64,000 nucleotides of DNA from Hephaestia caeni (GTDB lineage Bacteria > Pseudomonadota > Alphaproteobacteria > Sphingomonadales > Sphingomonadaceae): contig NZ_QXDC01000004.1 in the NCBI RefSeq assembly GCF_003550065.1, positions 1 through 64,000 on the forward strand. Direction: 5' to 3'. The notes under the pieces were generated by a model. That model saw nothing but the letters and a program-made list of their open reading frames with translations. It made no database searches and had not been told where the DNA came from. This document shows, piece by piece, positions 43,672 through 51,752 of the stretch (position 1 is the first letter of the stretch; every line of letters starts with the position of its first letter). A program made the translations under genes and the position numbers.

Positions 43672-44978
43672 GGCCGCTCGCGCTCCTTGCGCTCGCGCTC
43701 CTCGTCGCCTCGTGCGGCGGCGCGACCCATGACGATCGCACCACGCTCGTCGTCCAGCGTTTCTTCGGCGCATGCGAGGCCGAATACGGCCGCAACACCG
43801 ATGTCGCCGCAGCCGAGGGCGAATGCGGGATCATGACCTCGATCATCAACAGGTTCGAGGCCGACAATCCCGACATCCGCGTGGTCGAGAACATCGTCTT
43901 CTGGCCAGGCTACGATCAGCTCACCGCCCAGCTCGCCGCCAATGACGCGCCCGATCTGGTGACGATGCACGGATCGGTGATCGCCGATTATCAGGCGCGC
44001 GGCCTGCTCGATCCCGTGGGCGGCGATCTCGCGACGGTCGGAATCACGCCCGATCAGTTCACCGACGCCGCCCGCCGTGCGGTGACGATCGACGGGAAAA
44101 TCTGGGGCCTGCCGCTCGATAGCTGGACGATGCTCTGGCACGTCAACACCAACCTGTTCCGCAAGGCCGGGCTTATGCGGAACGGCCAGCCCGTCCTCCC
44201 CCGCTCGCCCGAGGAACTGCTCGCGCAGGCCGAACAGTTCGAGCGCCGCACCGGCAAACCCTATCTGGTGCAGGCGACCGCCAACGAATATGCGAGCTAC
44301 ACGCGCAATTTCTACACCTTCGTCATGCAGCAGGGCGTGCCGCTGTTCACCGACGCGCGCCACGCCAATTTCCGCACCCCCGCCGCGCACCGCGCGCTCG
44401 AATTGTTCAAGCAAATCCGCGCGCGCGATCTCACCACGCAGAATCAGGATTACAGCGCGGCGGTGGCGAGCTTCCTGAACGGCGGCGGCGGCGTGTTCCT
44501 CGTCGGCACCTGGATGGTGCAGGATTTCGATACCGCCTCGCGCAACCCGGACAGCGCGCTCCACAACGGCTATGCCGTCTTCCCCTACCCTCAACTCTTC
44601 CAGCGCAACGTGACCTTCGCCGACGGCCACAATTGGGTGATGCCGCACAATCCCGAACGCACCCTGGCCGAGCACGAAGCGGTGCTGCGCTTCCTCAAAT
44701 TCTTCGCCGCGCATGATGCGGATTGGGCGCGCACCGGCCACATGCCCGCATTCGCTGCTGTGATCGACAGCCCCAAATGGCGCGCACTGCCGCACCGCGC
44801 GGCGCTCGCCGAGATCGCCCACACCGCGACGCCGCTTCCGAAACAAATCCGCCGCCAGTTCCCGATCGAAACCGTCGTCGGCCAGGAAGCCGCCGCCGCG
44901 ATCGCGGGCAACAAGTCGATCGATCAGGCGCTCGCCGACATGGAGCGGCGCGTGAACGACATCCTCCAGCATATCTAG
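43668..44978 (+). CDS. Extracellular solute-binding lipoprotein of the sugar ABC importer
   Basis: A 436-aa substrate-binding protein. Lipobox LLVASC puts Cys16 as the lipid-anchored residue. The mature part has the two-lobed CUT1 pattern (FFGACEAEYG..., VVENIVFWPGYDQL, GLPLDSWTMLWHVN, ANEYASYTRNFY). Unlike most such operons the binding-protein gene comes after the permeases rather than first. Its ATG overlaps the permease stop by four bases. Likely ligands are arabinose or arabino-oligosaccharides, judging from the GH51 gene 14 bp downstream. Confidence 0.88.
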   Translation: MRPLALLALALLVASCGGATHDDRTTLVVQRFFGACEAEYGRNTDVAAAEGECGIMTSIINRFEADNPDIRVVENIVFWPGYDQLTAQLAANDAPDLVTMHGSVIADYQARGLLDPVGGDLATVGITPDQFTDAARRAVTIDGKIWGLPLDSWTMLWHVNTNLFRKAGLMRNGQPVLPRSPEELLAQAEQFERRTGKPYLVQATANEYASYTRNFYTFVMQQGVPLFTDARHANFRTPAAHRALELFKQIRARDLTTQNQDYSAAVASFLNGGGGVFLVGTWMVQDFDTASRNPDSALHNGYAVFPYPQLFQRNVTFADGHNWVMPHNPERTLAEHEAVLRFLKFFAAHDADWARTGHMPAFAAVIDSPKWRALPHRAALAEIAHTATPLPKQIRRQFPIETVVGQEAAAAIAGNKSIDQALADMERRVNDILQHI

Positions 44979-44992
44979 GATTTTAACCGACC

Positions 44993-46501
44993 ATGCTCTC
45001 ATCCCATGTCATCGCCGACGCCGATTTCGTGATCGCCCCCGTCGCCCGCCACGTCTTCGGCAGCTTCGTCGAGCATCTCGGCCGCTGCGTCTATGGCGGC
45101 ATCTACGAGCCCGGCCATGCGACCGCCGACGCCAACGGCTTCCGCGGCGACGTGCTCGCGCTGATCCGTGAGCTTGGCCCCACGATCGTGCGCTATCCCG
45201 GCGGCAATTTCGTCTCGGGCTATGATTGGGAGGATGGCGTCGGCCCGAAGGACCAGCGCCCTGTCCGCCTCGACCTCGCCTGGGGGTCGACCGAGACCAA
45301 CCAGTTCGGCACCAACGAGTTCATGGACTGGTGCAAGGCCGCCGACATCGAGCCGATGTTCGCGGTCAACCTCGGCACGCGCGGGGCCGCCGAGGCGCAG
45401 AATTTCCTCGAATATTGCAACCACCCCGGCGGCACCCATTATGCCGATCTGCGGCGGAGCCACGGCTATGAGGCGCCGCACGACATCAAATTCTGGTGCC
45501 TCGGCAACGAGATGGACGGCCCCTGGCAAACCGGCGCCAAGACCGCCGAGGAATATGGCCGCATCGCCACCGAAACCGCCAAGATGATGCGCTGGACGTC
45601 GGACGGCCTCCAGCTCGCCGCGTGCGGCTCCTCGGCGCGCACGATGCCCAGCTTCGGCGCGTGGGAATATGAGGTGCTCGATCATTGTTTCGAGCAAGTC
45701 GATTACATCTCGCTCCACCAGTATTTCGAGAATCACGAACATGAGGTCGATCGCTTCCTGACCGCGATCGACGATCTCGAAAGCTTCATCACAGAGGTCA
45801 CCGCGATCGCCGATGCGGTTGCCGCCAAGCGCCGGTCCCCCAAGCGAATCATGCTCTCGCTCGACGAATGGAACGTCTGGTATCGCGCGCGCTCAGGCGA
45901 GCAATTGCGCGGGGTGGGCTGGCCCGAGGCGCCGCCGCTGCTCGAGGAAATCTACAATATGGAAGACGCGCTGGTCATCGGCGGCGCGCTGCTCACCATG
46001 ATCAACCACGCCGATCGCGTGAAAGCGGCGTGCCTCGCGCAGCTCGTCAACGTGATCGCCCCGATCATGACCGAAACCGGCGGCCCGGCGTGGCGGCAGA
46101 CGATCTTCCACCCGTTCGCGCAGGCCTCGCGCCACGCCCGCGGCAACGCGCTGCGCTTGAAGGTCGATACCGGCACCTTCACCGCCGGCAACCAGCAGGC
46201 CGCGCCGCTGCTCGTCACCGCGGTCGTCCACGATCCCGATACCGGCGCCGCAACGCTGTTCGCGCTCAACCGCAGCCTCGATGAGGAGATGACGCTCACC
46301 GCCGAATTGCGCAACATGGGCACGCGCCGGCTTGCCAGCGCGGACGAACTGCACCATCGCGATCTGGAGGCGACCAATACGAAGGACGCGCCCGATCGCG
46401 TCACCCCCGTCGCTCATCCCAAGGCCGCGCTCACAGATGGCGTGCTAACGGCTACGCTTAAACCGCTGTCATGGAACGTCTTTACGACGATCCCGGCATG
46501 A
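44993..46501 (+). CDS. abfA: Intracellular GH51 alpha-L-arabinofuranosidase
   Basis: A 502-aa GH51 enzyme without a signal peptide. Acid/base Glu173 (GNEMDGPW) and nucleophile Glu292 (SLDEWNVWY) are present; FVEHLGRCVYGGIYEPGH and RYPGGNFVSGYDW are family signatures. It releases L-arabinose from imported arabino-oligosaccharides in the cytoplasm. It is part of the ABC importer operon and followed by the regulator. Confidence 0.92.
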   Translation: MLSSHVIADADFVIAPVARHVFGSFVEHLGRCVYGGIYEPGHATADANGFRGDVLALIRELGPTIVRYPGGNFVSGYDWEDGVGPKDQRPVRLDLAWGSTETNQFGTNEFMDWCKAADIEPMFAVNLGTRGAAEAQNFLEYCNHPGGTHYADLRRSHGYEAPHDIKFWCLGNEMDGPWQTGAKTAEEYGRIATETAKMMRWTSDGLQLAACGSSARTMPSFGAWEYEVLDHCFEQVDYISLHQYFENHEHEVDRFLTAIDDLESFITEVTAIADAVAAKRRSPKRIMLSLDEWNVWYRARSGEQLRGVGWPEAPPLLEEIYNMEDALVIGGALLTMINHADRVKAACLAQLVNVIAPIMTETGGPAWRQTIFHPFAQASRHARGNALRLKVDTGTFTAGNQQAAPLLVTAVVHDPDTGAATLFALNRSLDEEMTLTAELRNMGTRRLASADELHHRDLEATNTKDAPDRVTPVAHPKAALTDGVLTATLKPLSWNVFTTIPA

Positions 46502-46545
46502 CGCGGCAGCTTTGTCTTCAGGTCGGTCCACGCTAAGGGAGAAAT

Positions 46546-47310
46546 ATGCCGTCGCGCGCCCGCACCACCACGATCATCGACACCCCCGAGGGGCGCAAGC
46601 TGCTGCGTATCCACGGCACGATCGCGCGCGATATCGGCATCCGCATCGTCTCGGGCCAGTTCCAGCCCGGTGAGGTGCTCAACGGCGAGGTCGAGGCGAG
46701 CGACCGGCTGCGCGTCTCGCGCACCGCCTATCGCGAGGCGGTGCGCATCCTCGCCGCCAAGGGGCTGGTCGAATCGCGCCCCAAAACAGGCACGCGCGTC
46801 AGCCCGCGGGCGAAATGGCATCTGCTCGATCCCGACGTGCTGTCGTGGATTTTCGAATTCGAGCCCGGCGACGATCTGCTCGCCAGCCTGTTCGAGCTGC
46901 GCAAGATCGTCGAGCCGGAGGCCGCCGCGCTCGCCGCGCAGCGCCGCACCGAGGCGCAGGTTACCGCGATGGCCGAGGCGCTCGCCGACATGACCGAACA
47001 CACGCTCGCTTCGCCCGAAGGCCGGGCCGCCGATCAGCATTTCCACGCCGCCCTGCTCGAGGCATCGGGCAATCCCTTCCTCGTCACGCTCACCAGCGGC
47101 GTCGGCGCGGCGGTCGCATGGACGACGATCTTCAAGCAGCGCCACATGCCGCTCAGCCGCGATCCCATCCCCGATCACCGCCGCGTGTTCGAGGCGGTCG
47201 CCGCGGGCAATGCCAAGGCCGCGCACAAGGCGATGGCGAACCTCGTCGACATGGCGTTCCTCGATACCACGCGCGCCCTGCCCGGCCCGGCGGATCGCAA
47301 CGCGACCTAG
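46546..47310 (+). CDS. GntR/FadR-family transcriptional regulator
   Basis: A 254-aa regulator with a winged helix-turn-helix (about 15-85; LRVSRTAYREAVRILAAKGLV) and a C-terminal FCD ligand domain (about 100-230; ELRKIVEPEAAALAA, DQHFHAALLEASGNP). Members are often repressors released by a sugar acid or catabolite. AAGGGAGAA precedes the ATG. It closes the ABC-GH51 operon, so it is probably autoregulated. It is the likely protein binding the CTCAGACA sites, although direct evidence is absent. Confidence 0.85.
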   Translation: MPSRARTTTIIDTPEGRKLLRIHGTIARDIGIRIVSGQFQPGEVLNGEVEASDRLRVSRTAYREAVRILAAKGLVESRPKTGTRVSPRAKWHLLDPDVLSWIFEFEPGDDLLASLFELRKIVEPEAAALAAQRRTEAQVTAMAEALADMTEHTLASPEGRAADQHFHAALLEASGNPFLVTLTSGVGAAVAWTTIFKQRHMPLSRDPIPDHRRVFEAVAAGNAKAAHKAMANLVDMAFLDTTRALPGPADRNAT

Positions 47311-47334
47311 GCTGCGATGACTTTACATTGATCC

Positions 47335-47395
47335 GTTCGCCCTGAGCTTGTCGAAGCCTGTCCTGAGCGCCTGCCTTAGCAGGCAGTCGAAGGGG
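47335..47395. repeat. REP-like intergenic repeat (TGAGCTTGTCGAAG type)
   Basis: GTTCGCCCTGAGCTTGTCGAAG (47335-47356, key core GAGCTTGTCGAAG) is followed by a diverged inverted/duplicated unit ending GCAGTCGAAGGGG with a GCCTGC/GCAGGC hairpin. Such units are dispersed in many sphingomonad genomes. Confidence 0.55.
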
Positions 47396-47452
47396 GCCGT
47401 TCTGCGATGGGCCCGCTGATCGCTTGCGGCGCGGAGTACGGTGCTTCGACTA

Positions 47453-47471
47453 CCCCGGATCAAGTCCGGGG
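47453..47471. repeat. Short palindromic repeat (CCCCGGA-TCAAG-TCCGGGG)
   Basis: A 7-bp perfect stem with a five-base loop in the gap between convergent genes. It resembles dispersed proteobacterial palindromes. Confidence 0.5.
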
Positions 47472-47521
47472 ACGAACGGGTTTTAGGATGCGGCTCAACG
47501 CAAAGTCATCGCACTCTAACG

Positions 47522-47543
47522 CCTCCCCACCCTGCAAGGGAGG
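47522..47543. repeat. Short palindromic repeat (CCTCCC...GGGAGG)
   Basis: A 6-bp stem around CACCCTGCAA, the third dyad in the same 280-bp gap. It may help terminate the convergent transcripts. Confidence 0.45.
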
Positions 47544-47589
47544 GGCCGGGGGTGAGTCGCGAGCAACGCGAGCGTCCGACGCCCGCTCC

Positions 47590-48636
47590 TTACACCACCG
47601 TCGGCCAGCCGTCCGTGCTCCAGTCGAGCGGGTGAATGCGCAGCGTCGGCACGCCGTCGCGCTGCGTGTCATAGGCGTGATAGACGATATAATCGCGGTC
47701 GCTGTCCTGAAGCACCGCGCAATGGCCGGGGCCGACGAACCGGTCGCCGGCGCTGCGGTCGGCGCGCAGGATCACCATGCCGCCGCCCTTGAGCATCGAT
47801 CGGCCTTCGCGGTCGACATACGGCCCGTCGGCCTTGGCCGCGCGCCCGACCACGGTGTAATAGGTGCTGTTCGCGCCCCGGCAGCAGAAATCGAACGACG
47901 CGAACAGGTAATAAAAGTCGCCACGCCGGATGATGAACGGCGCCTCGATCGCATCGGGCATCGGCCGCCGCGCGATCGTGCGCGGTTTGGCACCGGCGGG
48001 CGGCTTGCCCGTCGCGGGATCGAGCGGCACGATCTGCAACCCGCCCCAGAAGCTGCCGAAGGCGAGCCACACCCGCCCCTCAGCATCAACGACATGATTG
48101 GCATCGATCGCGTTGTAATCATCTTGCGGCGTCGATCGGAGCACCACCCCTTCGTCGCGCCAGCCGAACGCTGGGTCGGCCGTGTCGAGCGTCGGCGTCG
48201 TCACCAGCGCGATCGCGGAGCGGTTTTTCCCGAAGGTCGAGAGCGAGTAATAAAGGTGATAGCGCCCGTCGCTGTACGAGATGTCGGGCGCCCAGATGCC
48301 GCGCGTCCCCGGCACCTCGTCCTGCGCCCAGCCGGGCAGGCCATCGAACACGCTGCCGTGCGCGCTCCAGTGAATCAGGTCGGTCGAGACCCGCCACGGC
48401 AGCACCCCCGCGCCCTCGCCCACATGCCCGGTGCAGAACAGATGATAGGTGTCGCCCTGGCGGATGATGCAGGGATCATGGACCGGGCTGATCGCCCCGG
48501 TCAGCCGGTCGGCAAAATTGCCGCTGCCGCCGACCGAACCGCTCGGCCGCACCCCTGCCGCCGCGCACGCCCCGGCGGCGAGCGACGCGAGCACGAAGCC
48601 GCGCCGCCCGATCGCCGCCGGATCGATTCGCGTCAC
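47590..48636 (-). CDS. Exported GH43 arabinan endo-/exo-1,5-alpha-L-arabinosidase
   Basis: A 348-aa five-bladed GH43 enzyme. General base Asp54 (SPVHDPCI), pKa modulator Asp178 (NAIDANHV) and general acid Glu231 (AIEAPFI) are present, along with WAPDISYSDGRYHLYY. The N-terminus IGRRGFVLASLAAGAC carries twin arginines and a lipobox with Cys24, so it is a likely Tat-exported lipoprotein. The GTG start at 48636 lies 10 bp after the receptor stop with GAGGCGG ahead. It cuts alpha-1,5-arabinan into oligomers for the TonB receptor and downstream exo-enzymes. Confidence 0.88.
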   Translation of the reverse strand: MTRIDPAAIGRRGFVLASLAAGACAAAGVRPSGSVGGSGNFADRLTGAISPVHDPCIIRQGDTYHLFCTGHVGEGAGVLPWRVSTDLIHWSAHGSVFDGLPGWAQDEVPGTRGIWAPDISYSDGRYHLYYSLSTFGKNRSAIALVTTPTLDTADPAFGWRDEGVVLRSTPQDDYNAIDANHVVDAEGRVWLAFGSFWGGLQIVPLDPATGKPPAGAKPRTIARRPMPDAIEAPFIIRRGDFYYLFASFDFCCRGANSTYYTVVGRAAKADGPYVDREGRSMLKGGGMVILRADRSAGDRFVGPGHCAVLQDSDRDYIVYHAYDTQRDGVPTLRIHPLDWSTDGWPTVV

Positions 48637-48646
48637 CCGCGCCGCC

Positions 48647-51448
48647 TCAATTGAAGCTGTAGCGGACGCCGAGCGCGAAGGTCCGCGACAGCAGGGTCGA
48701 GCCGAGATTGTCGGTCGCGAAGCCGCCCGCATCGCCGAACCGGTAATAGCTCTGCTGCACCTCGTTGGTCAGGTTGGTGGCATCGAAGGTGATGCCCAGC
48801 CGCTTGGTGACATCGAGCGTCACCTGAAGGTCGAGGCTCTTTTCGGGCACGCGCCACACGCCGATCGGATTGGCGAACAGCCGCGCCTCGTTGTTCGACA
48901 GGAAGTTCTTGCGCCAGACATAAGAGAGCCGCACCCCGACCGGCTTGCGATCGTAGGCCAGCGTGACGTTGTACGACAGATCGGACACCCCGAAGAACGG
49001 CGACGAATCCTGCCCGATCACATTGCCGTCGATATCGACCTGCGGGATGTTCTGTTTCGAATCGAGGATGGTCATGCTGCCCTGCACGCCCAGTCCGCGC
49101 AGGATGCCCGGCAGGTAATCGGGGAAATAGAGCGCCCCCAGTTCGATTCCCTTGAGCACGCCGTTCGACGCGTTCTGCGGCCGCGTGACGAGGAAGGTAT
49201 CGGTGTTGAGTCCCGTCCCCGGCACCTGCACCAGCGAGGTGATCGGCACCACCAGCCCGTCGACCTCGCGGCGGAACAAGGTGGTGTAGATCGCGCTGTC
49301 GCGATCGAAATACCATTCGAGCGAGAGATCGTAATTGGTCGATTGGGTCGAGCGCAGGTTGGGGTTGCCCGCCGAGCCCGAACCGTAGCCGACCTGCGTC
49401 AGATCGCCCGTCAGGTTGAAATTGGAATTGAGATCGCCGAACGCCGGGCGCCGCAGCGTCTTGCCGTAGTTGAACCGCAACCGGAGTTTGTCGGTGACGT
49501 CGAAGATCGCGGTCGCGCTGGGCAGGAATTTCCAGGTCCCCGACGACCCTCTTGTCGTCACCAGCGAATAGCGGTCGGTGAAGGTCACGTCGGTATCGAC
49601 ATCGGTATAGCGCAACCCGGCCTGCAACCGCAGCGGCCGGCCGAAGATCGTCAGCTCGCCATCCGCCTGGATATAGGCCGACATCGTGATCTCGTTGATG
49701 TCGAACACCCGCGTCATCGTCAGATCGTCGCTGAGCAGGATGCCGGGATCGACCGTCGAGCGATAGAGTTCGCGGATCTCGTCGGCATGGGCGAGGTTGT
49801 AATAGCCGTTCGCGACCACCCACGACGTGGGCACGCTCGCGCGGCCGTTGAAGAAGCCGTGGTTCAGATATTGCGCGCCTTCGGGCAGCGAGGTGAACGG
49901 CACGTTGAGCGCGGGCGCATCCTGCCCGCGCACCGAGGACGCGGCCTTGCGGTTGTCGTAGCGAATGCCCGCCTTGACCTGTCGCAGGAAGCCGCCGTCG
50001 AAATCCTTCTTGCCGTCGAGCCGGAAGGTCCAGGCCGAACCGCTTGACTTGTCGGCATTGTCGTACAGTTCGCCGACCGTCCACGCGCTCGGATCGGCAA
50101 GCACCGAATTATCCGAGAAATTGTATGACGGATACCCGTTACCGGTGTTGAAATCGACCATGATCTGCGGCGCCACGCGCGTGGTCCGCATCGCGAAGAA
50201 CTGCGACTGGTTCTTGCTGTCCTGATACGCGAGGTCGGCGGAGATGTGCGCGCTGTCGCCCACCTCCCACTGGCCATTGAGCGCATAGACGAAGCTGTCG
50301 GTCTTGCTCTTGGTGATGTCGCCACTGTTGAACCCGAACACATCGCCAACGGTGCGCGTCTTGATGATGTTGGTGCCGGGATAGAGCGTGATCGTATCCG
50401 CGGGATTGGGGCCGAGGCTGCCCCACCAGTCGACGAAGCTGAAGAACAGATTGTTGAAGGTCGTCTGGCGGAACCCCGTCCAGAAGAATTCGGCCGTATA
50501 AACCGAACTCGAATTGGGCGACCATTGCAACGCCGCATTGACCGAGGGCCGTTTGCGATCGCCGCGCACGTCGGGGCTGAACACCGCGTCGCGGGCAAGG
50601 TAATAGGGCGTATCAATCCCGTTCAGGACGAAGGTCGAGCCTTCCTCGGTCGGAAGCCCGCGATCGAGCCCCGGCTGCCACGCACCTGTCTCCGGGAAAA
50701 CGCGCTGGAGCGGCGTAAAGCCCGTGCCCGCCGGCGGATTCTCGGTGACGAACGGCACCAGCGCGCCCGCGGTGATGCTCATGTCGCGATATTTGGTGCG
50801 GGCGTAGCTGCCGTTCACCATCAGGCCGATATCGCCGACCCCGGTTTCCCAGCGATCGCTGACGAGCAGGCTGACATTGGGGTTCAGCGTATCCGAGGTC
50901 TCGTTATAGATGCCGCGCCCCGTTGCGGAGAGCGCGAAACCGTCGAAATCGAACGGACGGCGTGTCTGCACGTCGATCTGCCCGGCAAGCCCGGTCTCGA
51001 TCTGGTCGGCCGCGCGCGTCTTGTAGACGTCGATCCGCTTGACGAGCGTCGCGGCGATATCCTGAAGCGCGAACGAGCGTCCCGCCGCGGTGAAAATCTC
51101 GCGGCCGTTCATCGTCGTCAACGGATCGGGCAGGCCGCGAATCGACAGCGTCCCGGTTTCGCCGCCGCCACGGTTGGTCACCTGCACGCCGGAAAGCCGC
51201 TGGAGCGCCTCGACGACGTTGTTGTCGGGCAGCTTGCCGACATCCTCGGCGACGACCGATTCGACCACCTGGGTCGAATCGCGCTTGACCTCTAGTGCCT
51301 GGATCATGCTGGCGCGAACGCCGGTGACGACGATATCGGCGCCGGTGTCCTGCCCATCATCGACAGCGGTTTGCGCGAACGCCGGGCTGCCCGCAGCAGC
51401 CAGACCGATCAACGATGCCGAACACAGGATTGCAAGCTTCGCAGCCAT
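48647..51448 (-). CDS. TonB-dependent outer-membrane receptor (arabino-oligosaccharide type)
   Basis: A 933-aa receptor. Signal MAAKLAILCSASLIGLAAAG...AFAQ is followed by DIVVTGVRASMIQALEVKR and VESVVAEDVGKLPDNNVVEALQ, the glycan-receptor plug signature, then a beta-barrel ending LGVRYSFN. It is in an operon with the GH43 arabinanase and divergent from the exported GH51/GH127/GH27 operon, so arabinan or arabinogalactan fragments are the probable cargo. Confidence 0.9.
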   Translation of the reverse strand: MAAKLAILCSASLIGLAAAGSPAFAQTAVDDGQDTGADIVVTGVRASMIQALEVKRDSTQVVESVVAEDVGKLPDNNVVEALQRLSGVQVTNRGGGETGTLSIRGLPDPLTTMNGREIFTAAGRSFALQDIAATLVKRIDVYKTRAADQIETGLAGQIDVQTRRPFDFDGFALSATGRGIYNETSDTLNPNVSLLVSDRWETGVGDIGLMVNGSYARTKYRDMSITAGALVPFVTENPPAGTGFTPLQRVFPETGAWQPGLDRGLPTEEGSTFVLNGIDTPYYLARDAVFSPDVRGDRKRPSVNAALQWSPNSSSVYTAEFFWTGFRQTTFNNLFFSFVDWWGSLGPNPADTITLYPGTNIIKTRTVGDVFGFNSGDITKSKTDSFVYALNGQWEVGDSAHISADLAYQDSKNQSQFFAMRTTRVAPQIMVDFNTGNGYPSYNFSDNSVLADPSAWTVGELYDNADKSSGSAWTFRLDGKKDFDGGFLRQVKAGIRYDNRKAASSVRGQDAPALNVPFTSLPEGAQYLNHGFFNGRASVPTSWVVANGYYNLAHADEIRELYRSTVDPGILLSDDLTMTRVFDINEITMSAYIQADGELTIFGRPLRLQAGLRYTDVDTDVTFTDRYSLVTTRGSSGTWKFLPSATAIFDVTDKLRLRFNYGKTLRRPAFGDLNSNFNLTGDLTQVGYGSGSAGNPNLRSTQSTNYDLSLEWYFDRDSAIYTTLFRREVDGLVVPITSLVQVPGTGLNTDTFLVTRPQNASNGVLKGIELGALYFPDYLPGILRGLGVQGSMTILDSKQNIPQVDIDGNVIGQDSSPFFGVSDLSYNVTLAYDRKPVGVRLSYVWRKNFLSNNEARLFANPIGVWRVPEKSLDLQVTLDVTKRLGITFDATNLTNEVQQSYYRFGDAGGFATDNLGSTLLSRTFALGVRYSFN

Positions 51449-51512
51449 TTAAACTACCCCTCTCCCCAAATCGGACGGTTCATCGGCTTCGCGCCGCTTT
51501 CTCGTCGGATTA

Positions 51513-51527
51513 TTAACTCAGACAATT
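51513..51527 (+). promoter_or_regulatory. CTCAGACA motif, receptor-GH43 promoter
   Basis: TTAACTCAGACAATT, the best conserved copy, 65 bp before the receptor start. Its extended form is mirrored by the inverted site at 51686. Confidence 0.5.
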
Positions 51528-51568
51528 TATTAGACCCGCGATCGGTAGCGCGCAAGCGCCTGTGCGTA

Positions 51569-51583
51569 TTTCTCAGACAAAAA
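51569..51583 (+). promoter_or_regulatory. CTCAGACA motif, middle copy
   Basis: TTTCTCAGACAAAAA lies between the two outer copies of the divergent region. It has lost the TTAA flank and may be an auxiliary site. Confidence 0.4.
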
Positions 51584-51685
51584 CCAACAGGTGTTGCCGG
51601 AAATCCACGACCGTGCACCATTCCGTGGTTTCTGAGAGCGCTATCGCTATCGACACGAAGCGATTGACGTATCGCGCCAGCATTA

Positions 51686-51700
51686 TATGTCTGAGTTAAT
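51686..51700 (-). promoter_or_regulatory. CTCAGACA motif (inverted), GH51-GH127-GH27 promoter
   Basis: The minus strand reads ATTAACTCAGACATA, equal to the 51513 copy over its first 12 bases. It overlaps the predicted -10 of the plus-strand operon. Confidence 0.5.
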
Positions 51701-51752
51701 AGAACCCGCCGGAAGCCGGCGATCGATTCTTTGAAAAAAGGGGAGCAGAGCG

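Larger units (their letters stand above)
51449..51752. other. Divergent promoter region of the arabinan enzymes and receptor
   Basis: About 300 bp, no gene. It has three CTCAGACA sites (51513, 51569, 51686 inverted). TTGACG (51664-51669) and TATGTC (51686-51691), 16 bp apart, could form the promoter of the plus-strand enzymes, with the last site on its -10. Confidence 0.45.

Noticed and set aside
48449..50047. Plus-strand frame of 532 codons opposite GH43 and receptor genes
   Set aside because: It crosses two well-supported minus-strand genes and their 10-bp junction, which a real gene would not mirror.
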